The notes under the pieces: model-generated
Database searches by the model: none
The model's input: only the letters and a program-made list of their open reading frames with translations
What the model was told of the DNA's origin: nothing
Shown: positions 36,741 through 47,430 of the stretch, in pieces
Numbering within the stretch: position 1 is the first letter of the stretch
Layout of the letters: every line of letters begins with the position of its first letter
Made by a program: the position numbers and the translations under genes
Source: Homalodisca vitripennis
Taxonomy: Eukaryota; Arthropoda; Insecta; Hemiptera; Cicadellidae
Assembly (NCBI RefSeq): GCF_021130785.1
Contig: NW_025778860.1
Coordinates: forward strand, 1-64,000
Direction of reading: 5' to 3'
DNA length: 64,000 nt

Positions 36741-37721
36741 GACAGCGTCAAATACTTCACACTGCAATAAAAGTAATGTGAATTTGAGCTAAATTCAACA
36801 TTTCAAATATTATAAGTGCTTCGACAAAGTAGGCTACGGCCGAAGGTAACAGATAGTTGATTTATAAGTAAATTCAAGTTTAATGGGGACAAATCCAAAT
36901 CTGTATTCACATGCAGAACATATAATATCATACAGTATTTTATAAATCTAAAAATAATAACTGATAACCGATTATGTAAGGGTTTTCAATAAAAATAATT
37001 ACGCCTTTAATTATTAACGTGAACTCTAAATTTGTTGTACGTAGTTCTTCAAAAGACACACACAAAATGCAGAATAAGAATAAGGAATAGTAATAAGTTA
37101 ACGTGAAGAAAGCTTATATTATAAACAGAAAACTTTTTTTGGTTATCATAATCCTCAATAACAATCAAAATATTTTTCTTTTACTCGAATACATGTGTGA
37201 ATACAACCCAATCAGTAAACAATTTTCCAAAGTGTTATAGGTGTATACTTTTATGTGGTAGAAGTTTGAAATAATATGTTTAGCTTGTAATAGAGGTCGT
37301 CTGGACCCAGCTCCGTCAGGGATCTTCTTTAGAAAAACAAATTTATAGTAAACAATTTATGGCATGGCTGTTGTCTTCTAGGTTTTAAAATGCTTTAAAA
37401 ATCCTAAATTTGTCTTGAAAGTAGTGAAATAATTTTCAGTTTTGATTCTACCAAAGGTATCCGGTATTCGGTAGGGAAAAGCAGTGTTAAACCACATGCT
37501 ACCACGAGATGGGCTACTCATTAAGTATTTTTATTGCGACCTTCAAAATCTTGAACCTCAAATGGGTTCCAAGCTATTAAAAAATTCTACAAAATAATTT
37601 TAATTATAATTTTTGTGTGTATATATATTGATTATTCCAAAACGGATTAGGTTGTTGGAAAACAAGTGCGCAAAATATTAAGGACTATTTAGGAGCTGGG
37701 TATATCGAGTCATCAGCTGAT
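36741..37721. other. No gene seen
   Basis: AT-rich DNA upstream of the piggyBac-like gene. It may include that element's left end, but I could not place a TIR. Confidence 0.5.
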
Positions 37722-38071
37722 ATGGTCGAGAAACAAAACATAGGTTGGGACCGGAAGATGAGTTGATTGGAATGCGGAAGAGTAGTGGTGGGAGCGATTT
37801 GTCTGATGGCGAAGTAATTGATAGTAATCATGAAACTGGAAGTGAGTTCGGATTATCAAACGATTCAGATAGTAATAGTGAAGACGAAAATTTAGAGGAA
37901 GGGGAAGTACAAGTACGTAATTCAGAAACGTATTTCTATGGAAAAATAGGTATAAGTGAGCTAAGAATCCCCCTGCACCAAGTCGTACCTGCAGAGAAAA
38001 TATTCTGCACATACCTCAAGTTGTAGGACCTGCGAAAACTAATAGACCCCAATTGCCGGTAGATGCTTGGT
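37722..38071 (+). pseudogene. piggyBac-like transposase, left part (split by Polinton)
   Basis: Starts at ATG 37722 and soon changes frame. An acidic Ser/Asp/Glu-rich region (37760-37910) is followed by an IPLHQV segment and, in another frame, by ENILHIPQVVGPA and a segment ending DAW at 38064-38069. This is the start of the piggyBac transposase core. It stops exactly at the Polinton insertion point; the continuation is at 59932. At least two frame changes lie in this part alone. Confidence 0.8.
38066..38071. repeat. Polinton target-site duplication, left
   Basis: CTTGGT here and CTTGGG at 59932-59937, five of six identical. A 6-bp duplication is the known Polinton hallmark. Confidence 0.75.
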
Positions 38072-38462
38072 AGTAGACCTTGCGCCCTTTGCGGACAGGG
38101 CTCTGATTGGTCGAGAGGGGGTCACGTGATCCAAGATGGCGGCCGCGCATGCGCAGAGGGAGAAATTCCCACATGTGCGGGAGAAATTCCCTCATGCGCG
38201 GGAAGGAAATTCCCTCCTCACACTCTTATCCTAGTGTTTTGGGGTGATTTTGGGTGTCAAAATCGTTGTTTTTTCGGTAAAATCGGTGATTTTGGGTGTC
38301 AAAATTGTTGTTTTTCGGTAAAAATCGGTGATTTGTTGGGTCCGGTGAGGGAGAAACGAGGGACGGAGGGAATTCCAACATGGCTGCGCCCATGTATCAC
38401 GTGATCAAAAAAAAAAAAAAACCATTATGGCCGCGCCACGTAAACATAACCTCACTTTTCTC
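38072..38462 (+). repeat. Polinton left terminal inverted repeat
   Basis: Starts AGTAGACCTTGCGCCC and matches the reverse complement of 59509-59931, with small indels, up to ACCTCACTTTTCT. Internally it has two tandem copies of a unit containing GGTGATTTTGGGTGTCAAAA. Confidence 0.9.
38103..38154 (+). promoter_or_regulatory. CCAAT / CACGTG / YY1-like / NRF1-like motif cluster in TIR
   Basis: In 50 bp: ATTGG (38106-38110, inverted CCAAT box), CACGTG (38123-38128, E-box), AAGATGGCGGC (38133-38143, YY1-like) and GCGCATGCGC (38145-38154, NRF1-like palindrome). All four recur, mirrored, in the right TIR (59834-59895). These are binding motifs of widely expressed animal transcription factors. A promoter role is inferred. 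Confidence 0.55.
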
Positions 38463-38888
38463 GGCGGGGATTTCAAATAAAACGACTCAGTAAAGATAAG
38501 CTATTTATTGCTACATAATCAGTGGTCACCGTGGTCAGCCTCCGGGTCCCTTGCGGTTACCTGTAAAAAAAAAAACCAGACATGTAACGACTGCAACCGC
38601 AAACTTCCTATTGGCCGGAATAAACGCATCTCTGATTGGTCTAAAATAGCCGCCAAGCACTCTGATTGGTCGGTGTTCTACACAGTCGGCAGAGATTTCC
38701 CTGTCTCGCCAGTCTGGAGGTGAACGTCAAAGAGGTAAGACCTATGTCGCTCTGTTCCTTGATATTGCACAACATTGTGTAAAATTATCAAGACAAGTAA
38801 ACCTCGCTAATTACTAATATAAAATAAATAAGACAGTGCTTACCTACCTAGTTACCCAGATATTATTTTTTAATATATTACTGTTGCA
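38463..38888 (+). promoter_or_regulatory. Polymerase gene leader with three CCAAT boxes
   Basis: Inverted CCAAT boxes (ATTGG) stand at 38610, 38635 and 38665, two of them within CTCTGATTGGTC as in the TIR. No TATA box is clear before the polymerase start at 38889. On the minus strand a pyrimidine tract with CAG near 38556 and AATAAA near 38502 could mark the end of an opposing transcript, but no gene body is seen. Confidence 0.4.
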
Positions 38889-41800
38889 ATGGAATCTCAA
38901 CCTATTGAAGTGGGTCCAGAGTCTCGTATGGAACTGGATCCTGTAAAAGTACTAGGAAAATACGAGACGTATGTAAAAAGATACAGAGTTTTACGGTACC
39001 AAGACCACCTTCAAATTTAATACAGTACCAGATAACGTAAGTGAAATAGACTGGATAAAAACCGGATTTTCCAAATTAGTCGATGAAATGAAATCAAACT
39101 GTTCAGATTCAGACTACCTGGGATTTACACTTCACAGTTTAAATTTGAAAACCAAAGAGCCAGGTTATGTAGCGTTTCGGCCGGCTCATCAAGTCAAAAG
39201 TGATGTTTTATTCGAAATTTTTGGTGGCATAATTCAAAGTAATGCCGATTCCGTAAAGTCAGCTGATACGTTTAGAGTAGAGTGTACTAGAATTAATCTT
39301 CCTGTAGGTAGTGCTAGAGTAAGACCAGGTTTTTATAATAACTTTAAAGAAGAATGTAAAGCACGTAGAGGTATCGTAGTCATTAAGAATAGCGATAGTC
39401 TGTGTCTGCCCCGAGCTATAGTGGTAGCAAAGGCCAATGCTAAAAAAGATCCCGAGTATGAATCGATAAAAAAAAGACAGATGTCAGAGACAAACAACAA
39501 AGGCGAAAAAATTAATGGCGAAAGCCCGAGTTCAAATACCGAAAGAGGGAGCGGGGGTCCCCGAACTTAATAAATTCCAAGACCACCTCAAAAAATATAA
39601 TATTACAGTTTATAACTACAAACCGTAAAGGCCGAGAAGTGTATTTTAATGGTAATAATGAAAGTGCTTTGTACAAAATTAACTTGTTGTATCACGAAAA
39701 CCATTATAATGTAATAACTAGCCTAACTGCAGCTTTTGCGTGCCGTTTTCTATTGTGAAGCATGCCATGTCCCTTACGACCACAAAGGTGTACATAGGTG
39801 TTCAAATATCTGTCCTGCATGTCAATCCGTTTCTCCGCCTTGTAAAGAGGAGCATGGGGAATTTTGTGCCCTGACTGTAACATGACCATGAAAAATCAGA
39901 TTTGTTTCGCAGCCCACAAGAGTGAACGTTGTAAGTCGGTAAAAAATGCTTACAGTGCCAAAGACTTGTGTTTTTTGAACAATCGTAAGTCAAAACATGT
40001 GTGCGGTGAAGTGTTTTTGTAAAATCTGTAACGAGTTCATGGCCCCAAACCACCAGTGCTACAACATGCGGGTCGACACAGGAAAACCCAAAACCAAAGA
40101 CTTTCTTTTCATTTTCTTTGATTTAGAGACCCGTCAAGATGAAATTTTAACGGAAGAATCTAGAGTTCATAAAGTTAAACCTTTGTGTTTTCTCAACAAT
40201 TTTGTTGGAAATGCATTGGTGGGGAAAATTGCCAAAATTGTACCTCCCGCACTCGTGTGTTTAGACAAGACCCTGTAGTAAGATTCATGGATTACGTAAT
40301 GGAGGAGAGAAAAAAATTCAAAAAACGTATGTGTAATGGCTCATAACGGTCAGGGTTTCGACTTTCAATTTCTGTTAAAGTACGTTCTCGAACAATCAAA
40401 ATTCACTCCAGAGCTAATTATGCGTGGCACTAAAGTCATTCTTATGGAATTAGATAACGTCAGATTTATCGATTCGCTAAATTATTTCCCCATGGCCCTC
40501 TCTGCACTACCCAAAGCCTTTGATCTCCCCCCGGAGAAGAAGAAAGGGTTACTTCCCTCATCTTTTCAACACTTTGGCAAAACCAAAATTATGTAGGCCC
40601 CATACCACCCAAGGAGTACTATTGCCCTGAATCAATGTTTGAGAAGTCTTACAAAAGATTTTGAAAATTGGCACAACGATCAACTTAAACAAAATGTAGT
40701 TTTTGACTTTCAAAAAGAGTTGGTCGAGTACTGTATCTCCGATGTGGAGATACTGGCGCAAGCGTGTATTAAGTTTAGAAACATGTTTTTTGAAAGAATG
40801 TAACGTAGACCCGTTCATGGAAGCCGTCACCATAGCCAGCGCCTGTAATTTGGTTTTTAGACGGAATTTTCTCAAAGCCAACACTATTGGTCTAGTCCCA
40901 AAGAACGGATACCGTATGGTTGATAAACCAATCGCCTATTGCTTTACAATGGCTTACTTGGGAGGAAGACCAACGCGGTATTAGGATCCAACACGCAGGA
41001 CGGGAAAGAGAAGTAAAAATTGACGGTATGAAAGTAGACGGTTTTGACGGGGAGCGCGTATACGAATTTCAGGGCTGTTATTTCCATGGGTGCCCAAAAT
41101 GTTTCAGATACGATAGGGAAGCATCCTTGCCCGATGATCCCTCAGACTCCCTGCACTTAAGGTTCGAGAGAACCAAAGCTAAAATGGCTCGTCTCCGAGC
41201 ATCCGACTATGAAGTAATAATTGAAATGTGGGAGTGTGAATTCAATAAAATAAAGAAAGAACAAAAATTGGATTATCTAAATTCTCTCCCCATCCTAAAA
41301 CACACTCCCGCTCAATCCCAGAGATGCCTTCTTCGGGGGAAGGACAGGTAATGCTAAAACCTTCCACAAGTGCGAGGACGGGGAAACAATTCAGTATGTA
41401 GACGTTTGCTCCTTGTACCCGTTTGTCAATAAGTTTTTTGCCTTATGTTTTATCCCATCCAAAAATCTTTGTAGGTGACAAGGAGTGTAGAGAAAGAGGC
41501 ATGGAGGCCGAAGGACTCCTAAAATGTAAAGTATCGCCTCCGCTAAATTTGTACCACCCCGTCCTCCCTACACGTAATGAACAATAAATTAATGTTTGTC
41601 TTATGCCGTACATGTGATCTAGAAATGCTAAACACAGACTGTAATCATAGCACCGAAGAAAGAGCATTGACAGGGACATGGACGATGCAGGAAATGAGAA
41701 AGGCTGTAGAGAAGGGGTATACCATCTTAAGAAATGTACGAGCTTTGGGATTATAAAATCATTACTTACGAAGACGGCGGCCTTTTTACCGATTTTGTAA

Positions 41801-42659
41801 ATAAGTTTCTAAAAATTAAACAGGAGGCATCGGGCTACCCCTCCTGGTGCCTCACAGAAGAGGATAAAGCCGTGTATATTCAAAATTATTATAAACACGA
41901 AGGTGTCAGACTCGACCCTTCCCAAAATTGAAAAAAACGGGGGTCTTCGCTCTCTCGCAAAATTGATGCTAAATTCGTTTTGGGGAAAATTTGGACAGAG
42001 GGAGAACCAAACTAAAACTTCCATCATTAGAGAACCCGACGAGTTTTTTTAAATTACTAACAAGTCCCGGGACACAAGTAAACGTCATTCAAGAAATTAA
42101 CGAAGAGGTCCTCCTTGTTAACTGGCAGAACATAGACGAAGTCGGTGAATCCCTGCGAATCGTAAACGTTGTGCTCGCGGCCTTCACCACCGCACACGCT
42201 AGACTTAAGCTGTACAGTTACTTAGATCGAATAGGCAAACAAGTACTTTACTATGATACCGATAGTGTATTGTACATACGTAAGGAAGGTTCGTACAGTG
42301 TCCCCACAGGGGACTACTTGGGCGAAATGACCGACGAGTTGGCCGACTATGGTCCAGACTCATACATAGTAGAATTTGTTTCCGGAGGCCCCAAGACTTA
42401 TGCCTATCTTGTTTGGTCCACTAATAAAAAACGCACTAAAACTATTGAAGTTTGTAAAATAAAAGGCCTTACTCTAAATTTAAAAACTAGTGAAAAACTA
42501 AATTTTTCAAAATTAAAAGAAATGGTACTTTCTGAAAGCAAGCAATCATTAGAGATCACTGAGAACCGCATTAGGCGTACTAAAGACAGAAACATAATTA
42601 CCGTAGAAGAGACTAAAATGTTTAAAGTGACTGGACCAAAACGCAAAACACGAAGGTAA
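38889..42659 (+). CDS. Protein-primed DNA polymerase B (Polinton pPolB), frameshifted
   Basis: About 1,250 codons from ATG 38889, read across several frames. The N-terminal third (39088-39570) is a Polinton-type extension. A Cys/His-rich patch follows (about 39880-40070). Exonuclease motifs: Asp-Leu-Glu at 40120-40128, an AHNGQGFD block at 40339-40362, and YCISD at 40729-40743. Polymerase motif A is DVCSLYPF (41401-41424), motif B LNSFWGKFGQ (about 41970-42000), motif C YDTDS (42252-42266), followed by a GPKTYAY block. All catalytic acids are present. Indels near 38997, 39570, 39700, 40278, 40596, 41340, 41600 and 41930 break the frame. It would replicate the element from a terminal protein. 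Confidence 0.95.
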
Positions 42660-43323
42660 GTATGAAACTCTACCATTCGGTTACAGTAAAAGGCTAAAAA
42701 CTTACAAGTAACTACACTCTGATCCCATTAGTCGATTCGCTCGCATCTCCTCTGCTATTCTAAGTACACTCCTCCGATCCTCCGTAAGTTCACAGACCCG
42801 CCTTCCACATATCAGTGAACTTTTTTCAAAGTCAATGTAATAACTCTTTGTTCATCTGACATGCTGACACTAACTAACTAACTAACTGACTGAACTTATA
42901 AAGACGCACGAGCCTCATCCTCCCCACTATCACCGTCACCAATCGCAAGCGTGAGTCCTGTTCCATATATTGATTCTTAAAGACTTGCACATGACAAGGC
43001 TATGCCCCGGACAGCTTCAGGGTTTCTGGAAGCGCGAGTGAATGAGACCTCTAAGGCCTGCGTAAAACCTGTAAGCCCTGGGGTCACGAATGAAGGTCAC
43101 TGGCGCGGCCTAACAGCCCGTAAACCTGAATGTGTTGTGTGTGAATGAGACCTCTAAGGGCCGGCGTAAAACCCGTAAGCCCTGGGGTCACGAATGAAGG
43201 TCTCTAAGGCAGGCCTAAACTCTGTAAGCCCTGGGACCTGAATGTTGTGCGTACGACAGAACCCCTGGAGGTACCCCCACTGGCACGGCCCTGACCTAGA
43301 GAGAGACTATCTTAAGGACTTAC
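42660..43323. other. Intergenic region with TATA box and hairpin cluster
   Basis: TATAAA at 42897-42902 is followed by a good splice donor (GC/GTGAGTCC, 42951), so a + strand transcript may start here. (ACTA)n lies just upstream. Three co-varying hairpins occupy 43046-43238. A degenerate fourth is near 43099-43136. No coding frame of note. Confidence 0.5.
43046..43238 (+). ncRNA. Three copies of a small co-varying hairpin (left cluster)
   Basis: Copies at 43046-43085, 43149-43189 and 43199-43238, about 40 nt each. Stem pairs: GACCTC/GGGGTC, GACCTC/GGGGTC and GGTCTC/GGGACC. The interior is conserved: CTAAGG, then CTAAA or GTAAA, then GTAAG(C/T)CC. The sequence of the stem changes but pairing is kept. 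Three more copies lie at 55724-55883. The function and the transcribed strand are unknown. Confidence 0.5.
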
Positions 43324-43660
43324 CTACAGCCTCCAAGTATTTCAAGAACATTGCATTGTCCTCCTCTTCGTCGGAGTACCACCCGACGTCGTAGTCTTCT
43401 ATAGGTCCCTCGAAAGGGACACGAGACCCTGATGCTGAAAAAAATCCGATACTCTGAGTATCTATCTGATTGAAAATCATTAGTAAACTTTTGAAACAAG
43501 TATTACGTACCTTTAGCGGTCGGCGATGGAGGCGGTGGCGGAGGAGGCGGTGGCGGTGGAGGCGGTGGCGGTGGAGGCGGTGGCGGAGGAGGCGGTGGCG
43601 TGGAGGCGGTAGCTCCTTGGCGAGGTACTGCCACAATACCACCAGCACCGTTGCCAACAT
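43324..43660 (-). CDS. Proline-rich minus-strand protein, probably spliced
   Basis: On the minus strand, (CCGCCACCGCCT)n reads as about 20 prolines in one frame. That frame ends in a splice donor (AAAG/GTACGT, boundary 43511). A T8-CAG acceptor lies at 43435 and opens exon 2 (43324-43434), which continues in frame with an acidic stretch including YSDEEEDNAMF and ends at another donor (GTAG/GTAAGT). Without splicing, an overlapping frame (43307-43660) that reads the repeat as Arg/His-rich also runs through the intron, so the choice of frame is uncertain. The 5' start and last exon are not found. It opposes the rest of the element. Confidence 0.45.
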
Positions 43661-43773
43661 TGTAACTGACTGACTGCGTTACAGAACGCGAGAGCTTTAT
43701 GGAAGGGAGAGGTCACATGACCTCAAGTCAATGTCACCGGGGAGGTGCGAGTGTTTCATTCTAACTCAAACCA

Positions 43774-44392
43774 TGGCCGAGTCTAGAGCATTCCAGCCAC
43801 ACTCCCTGTTTGACCTCGCTAAAAAAAAACCGTGGTCAAACAGTTTCTCTAACAATGGGAGTGCCCTTATGAGTTTAGAAGTACCGCTGACGGTCAGGGA
43901 CGCTCTCATCGAAGAGCACATTGAAACCGACTGTTTTCAAGTGATGTGTACACTCTACGTACCACTCGGTTCGCAAAACATCTACTGTGGCATCCCGTGT
44001 TTGAGAAGTGATATGGATATAGAGCCCGAAGTTGAAATATATATATTACATATGAAACCCCCCACTGTACCATCTTGTTTTTGAAAAGAGAGCCTGGAAT
44101 AGAACCCGATATCTAGTACTGTGTGGAACGTGTTGTTTACCATGAGTTATCAAGAGAGGATTTCCTATATGTAAAAAGAACATTTCGTTGTATAGTCTGC
44201 GATAGGACCCTTGCCGGTGCTGGGTGGAGGGGTTTTTGTGGATGCTTCCGCTGTCCAGTGTGTCATAAGCAAATCTTAGACCTCCCGACACAGTTCTACA
44301 GGAGGTCTACAGGGGGTTATTGTGAGTGCCTTCGTTAGGCCGTCTAAGTACAAAGAGACGGGGCATTATTGGGGTCGTGGAGTGACAACCAG
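43774..44392 (+). CDS. SOCS-box-like zinc protein 1, frameshifted and interrupted
   Basis: Starts at ATG 43774. The N-terminal part holds SLFDLAKKK and, about 30 residues on, LEVPLTVRDALIEEH, which lines up with the BC-box and Cul5-box spacing of SOCS boxes seen more clearly in the next gene. Two frame changes follow. A CGTCC pair (about 44127) and a Cys-rich region (44183-44271: CIVCDRTL, then CGCFRCPVCHK) suggest zinc binding. The C-terminus is cut near 44392 by a retroelement tail; the continuation is at 44889-45003. It is a paralogue of the gene at 45189. A role as a ubiquitin-ligase adaptor is inference. Confidence 0.5.
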
Positions 44393-44888
44393 TTATGGCA
44401 GTTTGGGCAGCAAGTTTACCGCACAATGTCCGGTGCCAGGTGCTTTTGGAGACTTCCTGAAACCGCTGAAGTGCATCCAAAATAAGGAAGAATTTAAAAG
44501 AAAATTAAAGGAGCATTTAGTGGCGGGTTGTTTTTACACGGTGGGAGAGTTTCTAGTATAATGATATTTTTGTTTTAATTGTTTTGTTTTTCTTGCATTA
44601 TTAGTTGGAATTTGTAAACTTATTTTAAATCGGGCATAAACTAACAAGTGTAAAGTTGTAACACGTTTTAAATTCTAAATTTTAAGTTTTTTTTTTTTTA
44701 CAATAATTATAATTATGTAGACTAAATAAAAAAATATTTAGTATAATATTTACTGTTGTATAACCATTGTATTTTTATTGTTTTACTTTATAACTTATGT
44801 ATATACAGCATGTACTTGACTCTGTCATACAACAAAAGTTGTCTTACGACATTAAAGGAATTTGAATTTGAATTTGAATTTGAATTTG
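44393..44888 (+). mobile_element. 5'-truncated non-LTR retrotransposon tail
   Basis: Contains the last codons of an RT ORF (a FKRKLKEHLV segment, then FYTVGEFLV and stop at 44559-44561), a 300-bp AT-rich 3' UTR and a terminal (TTTGAA)n at 44858-44888. It interrupts sequence that is continuous in the related copies at 45571 and 59242. AGTT at both junctions may be part of a target duplication. Confidence 0.75.
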
Positions 44889-45012
44889 AGTTCAGACTGG
44901 ACAGACTCCTATACCCCAATAATGCTTAACCTGGGTACTGTGTTTCACACACAGTACGAGTGTTCCGCAACCACACTCAGCTTAGACGGCTATAAATACC
45001 GGTGATATACAG
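44889..45012 (+). promoter_or_regulatory. Repeated module U, copy 1, with TATA box
   Basis: Contains GACTGGACAGACTCC, CTTAACCTGGGTACTGTG and a TATAAATACCGG element at 44991-45002. Copies: 45571-45735 (also with TATAAATACCGG) and 59242-59385 (without). It may at once encode the end of the upstream protein (a segment ending LDGYKYR) and act as promoter for the next gene. Which role is selected cannot be told here. Confidence 0.5.
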
Positions 45013-45188
45013 ATTAAAAATGTATAAACTTGTATATAGTGTTGATATCACTGTAAAATTGTAAATACTCTTGTAAAACACTTATATTTGTGCAAAGTGT
45101 GAGGTCTCAGTGGGGGAGTCGGTGGTGGTGGGAGAGTAATCGTGGAGACAGTGGTGGTGGTAGTGGGAGAGCACTTCATTCTCAAATC

Positions 45189-45563
45189 ATGGCGTGGAAC
45201 CCAAAGAACCTCTATGATCTTTGTCTACAGCAAATTGCCCGACACCGTATTGACTTCTTACGACATATCCAGATCCCCGAAATCCATCCGTCGGGAAATT
45301 AAATCTAAACATCGCGAATACTGCTTTGAATTGATAGTCAGATACAAAGAAGTTTACGACGGACGCAGACTACGCAGACTTTGTCATATGTGTGTGCTCG
45401 TGACCTTTTACCTGTTCTTTGGCAAGAAGGATTGACGTCCACGTATTACTTCACGGAAGATACATTTTACACGATGCGTAGTTTATGGGAGTGCGCATTG
45501 TGTAAAACTCACCTCTTTTACTATACGACCGGGCGTTGCATGTGCGATCATTCCATTGTCTAA
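45189..45563 (+). CDS. SOCS-box-like zinc protein 2, frameshifted
   Basis: ATG at 45189, about 185 bp after a TATAAATACC box. The first residues, MAWNPKNLYDLCLQQIARHR, contain L-x3-C-x3-I, the spacing of an elongin-BC box, except that N replaces S/T/A/P before L. In a neighbouring frame SRSPKSIRREIKSKHREYC follows at the distance expected of a Cul5-type box. Then come LCHMC (about 45379-45393) and, in the third frame, WECALCKTH (45489-45515) and RCMCDH, likely zinc ligands. Two frame changes. The neighbour at 43774 is a diverged copy. Capturing a host ubiquitin ligase is inferred, by analogy with viral adaptors. Confidence 0.5.
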
Positions 45564-45570
45564 GCAACAA

Positions 45571-45735
45571 GGGATGGGACAGTATTTGATCACCGGGCGA
45601 CAACCAGTTACTTCTGGACTGGTCCTCAAAATCAAATACTGTTTAACCTGGGCATCGAGCATGCTAGTTGTTCGATGTAGGTGTTCCAAAACCAACACCA
45701 CTTAGACGAATATAAATACCGGTATACAGATTATT
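45571..45735 (+). promoter_or_regulatory. Repeated module U, copy 2, integrase promoter
   Basis: TATAAATACCGG at 45711-45722 stands about 30 bp before the integrase ATG at 45753, so transcription would begin almost at the start codon. The upstream part (CAACCAGTTACTTCTGG, TTTAACCTGGGCA) is shared with copy 1. Confidence 0.55.
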
Positions 45736-45752
45736 TTTTCTTCATTTACAAA

Positions 45753-46692
45753 ATGGACGCGATAGCGAAAGAACTGCACAAACCGGCTAGGCGTAACTAC
45801 CCCCAGACGCAGGGTTACGCTGAAAGGAATTAATGACCTGTATCAAGCCGACCTTGTAGAGATGATACCTTACTCGAGAGTAAACAGAGGTTACAAGTAT
45901 ATACTGACGATGCTAAACTGTTTCTCAAAATTTGCGTTTGCCGTTCCTATAAAGAACAAGACCCGGCGCTGAAGTCGTGCATGCACTAGAATCTATACTG
46001 TCTAAACACAAGATGAAAAACTTTCAAACGGACCACGGTAAAGAATGGTACAACAGTCACGTTAAAAAACTTTTAAACAAACACACACAGCATTAACCAT
46101 TACTCTACCCAATCACATTTGAAAAGTTCTATTGTGGAACGTCTAAACAGAACCCTGAAAGAAAAAATGTACGAGAGATTTACGGCACAACGGTAGCTAC
46201 GAGTGGTTAAGTATTTTACCAGACATAGTCAAGGAGTACAACAGTAGTGTGCACAGGACAATCGGTATGAAACCAAAAGATGTTAGACGAAAACACGTAA
46301 AACAGATTCTCGCCCGCATAAATAAACATAATAAAGTGGTTAAAACAAAAAATCCTAAATTCCGTGTAAGCGATCAGGTTAGAATTAGCAAATACAAAGG
46401 TGTATTTAAAAAAGGATATCTACCCAACTGGTCAAATGAAATATTTACAATATTTGCGATAAAACCTACAAAACCTGTAACGTATATATTACAAGACATA
46501 AGAGGTGATATTTTGCAAGGCGGTTTCTATGAACAGGAACTGATAAGAACCGCAACAGGAAATGCCTATCTCGTTGATAAAGTACTCCGGCGGAAAGGCT
46601 CCAAGGTCTTGGTGCGGTGGCGCGGTTTTGACGATACTCACAATAGCTGGGTAAACTCCAAAGATATTATTAAACCTAAAAAAAGAAAGTAA
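45753..46692 (+). CDS. rve-type integrase with C-terminal chromodomain, frameshifted
   Basis: About 310 codons from ATG 45753. The DDE triad: Asp in QADLVEM (45850-45852), Asp in QTDHGKEW (46031-46033) and Glu in SIVERLNR (46137-46139), with D-E spacing near 35 residues as in retroviral-type integrases. The C-terminal part is in one clean frame (46249-46692) and includes a chromodomain (about 46567-46670: LVRWRGFDDTHNSW). The chromodomain is common in Polinton integrases and may direct insertion to chromatin. Indels near 45815, 45965, 46090 and 46190 break the frame. This is the enzyme that would create the 6-bp duplication. Confidence 0.95.
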
Positions 46693-46702
46693 ATTATAAA
46701 AC

Positions 46703-47430
46703 ATGATGCAATACCGTGGAACCGTCATTACCAAAATGAAGCTCGTAAAGCAAGCCACGACGTTTAACGTCCACAACATGGACGAGTATATAGGTAGCGG
46801 TTTAAGTCGCAAAAACAAAAACGGTCCGCTTTTACCAGACTCGAATAAGAGGTTTAATTGTAGGTCCTTCAAACTGTGGTAAAACAAACGTGTTTATTCA
46901 ATCTGATCACCGATCCGAACGGATTACGATTCGAGAATGTGTACGTATTTTCAAAGTCATTGTACCAACCAAAGTATCAATTACTGGCTAAAATGATACC
47001 GAAGGAAGTAGGGTATTTCGCGTACGACGATAGCTCCCTGGTCATTAAACCGGACGAGGCTAAGGAAAACTCTTTGATGATTTTTTGACGATATAGCTTG
47101 CGAAAAGCACGGCAATATCCGCAGTTACTTTGCTATGGGGAGGCACAAAGAACGTAGATACATTCTATCTCGGTCAAAACCACAGTCCACGTACCGAAAC
47201 AGCTGGTCAGAGACAATGCAAATTTCATAATACTCTTCAAACAGGATGATATGAATCTACACCACGCTTACAGTGATCACGTCAATACCGATATGAGATT
47301 TGAAAAATTCAAACAGTTGTGCAGTATGGCGTGGAAGGACAAACACGGTTTTATCGTCATTAGCAAGGACGATGACATTGATAAAGGGAGGTACCGAGTA
47401 GGTATAGACAGTTTTGTTCAAGATCTATAA
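46703..47430 (+). CDS. FtsK/HerA-type packaging ATPase, frameshifted
   Basis: About 242 codons, starting 10 bp after the integrase stop. Walker A GPSNCGKTN lies at about 46863-46889. Walker B (LMIFDD, about 47076-47096) is crossed by a T-run indel. The C-terminal part, FKQDDMNLHHAY and on, is collinear with Polinton ATPases. It would pump DNA into capsids. The stop TAA overlaps the next ATG by one base (TAATG at 47428-47432). Frame changes near 46845, 47090 and 47185. Confidence 0.9.

Noticed and set aside
38231..38340. Tandem GGTGATTTTGGGTGTC units considered as a telomere-like repeat
   Set aside because: Only two or three units, inside the TIR and present in both TIRs.
43046..43238. Considered tRNA genes or a CRISPR array for the repeated hairpins
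   Set aside because: Units are about 40 nt, lack A/B boxes and cloverleaf arms, spacers are not unique-length, and the setting is eukaryotic.
43470..43673. Arg/Trp-rich plus frame over the GGCGGTGGC repeat
   Set aside because: Shadow of the opposite-strand proline repeat.
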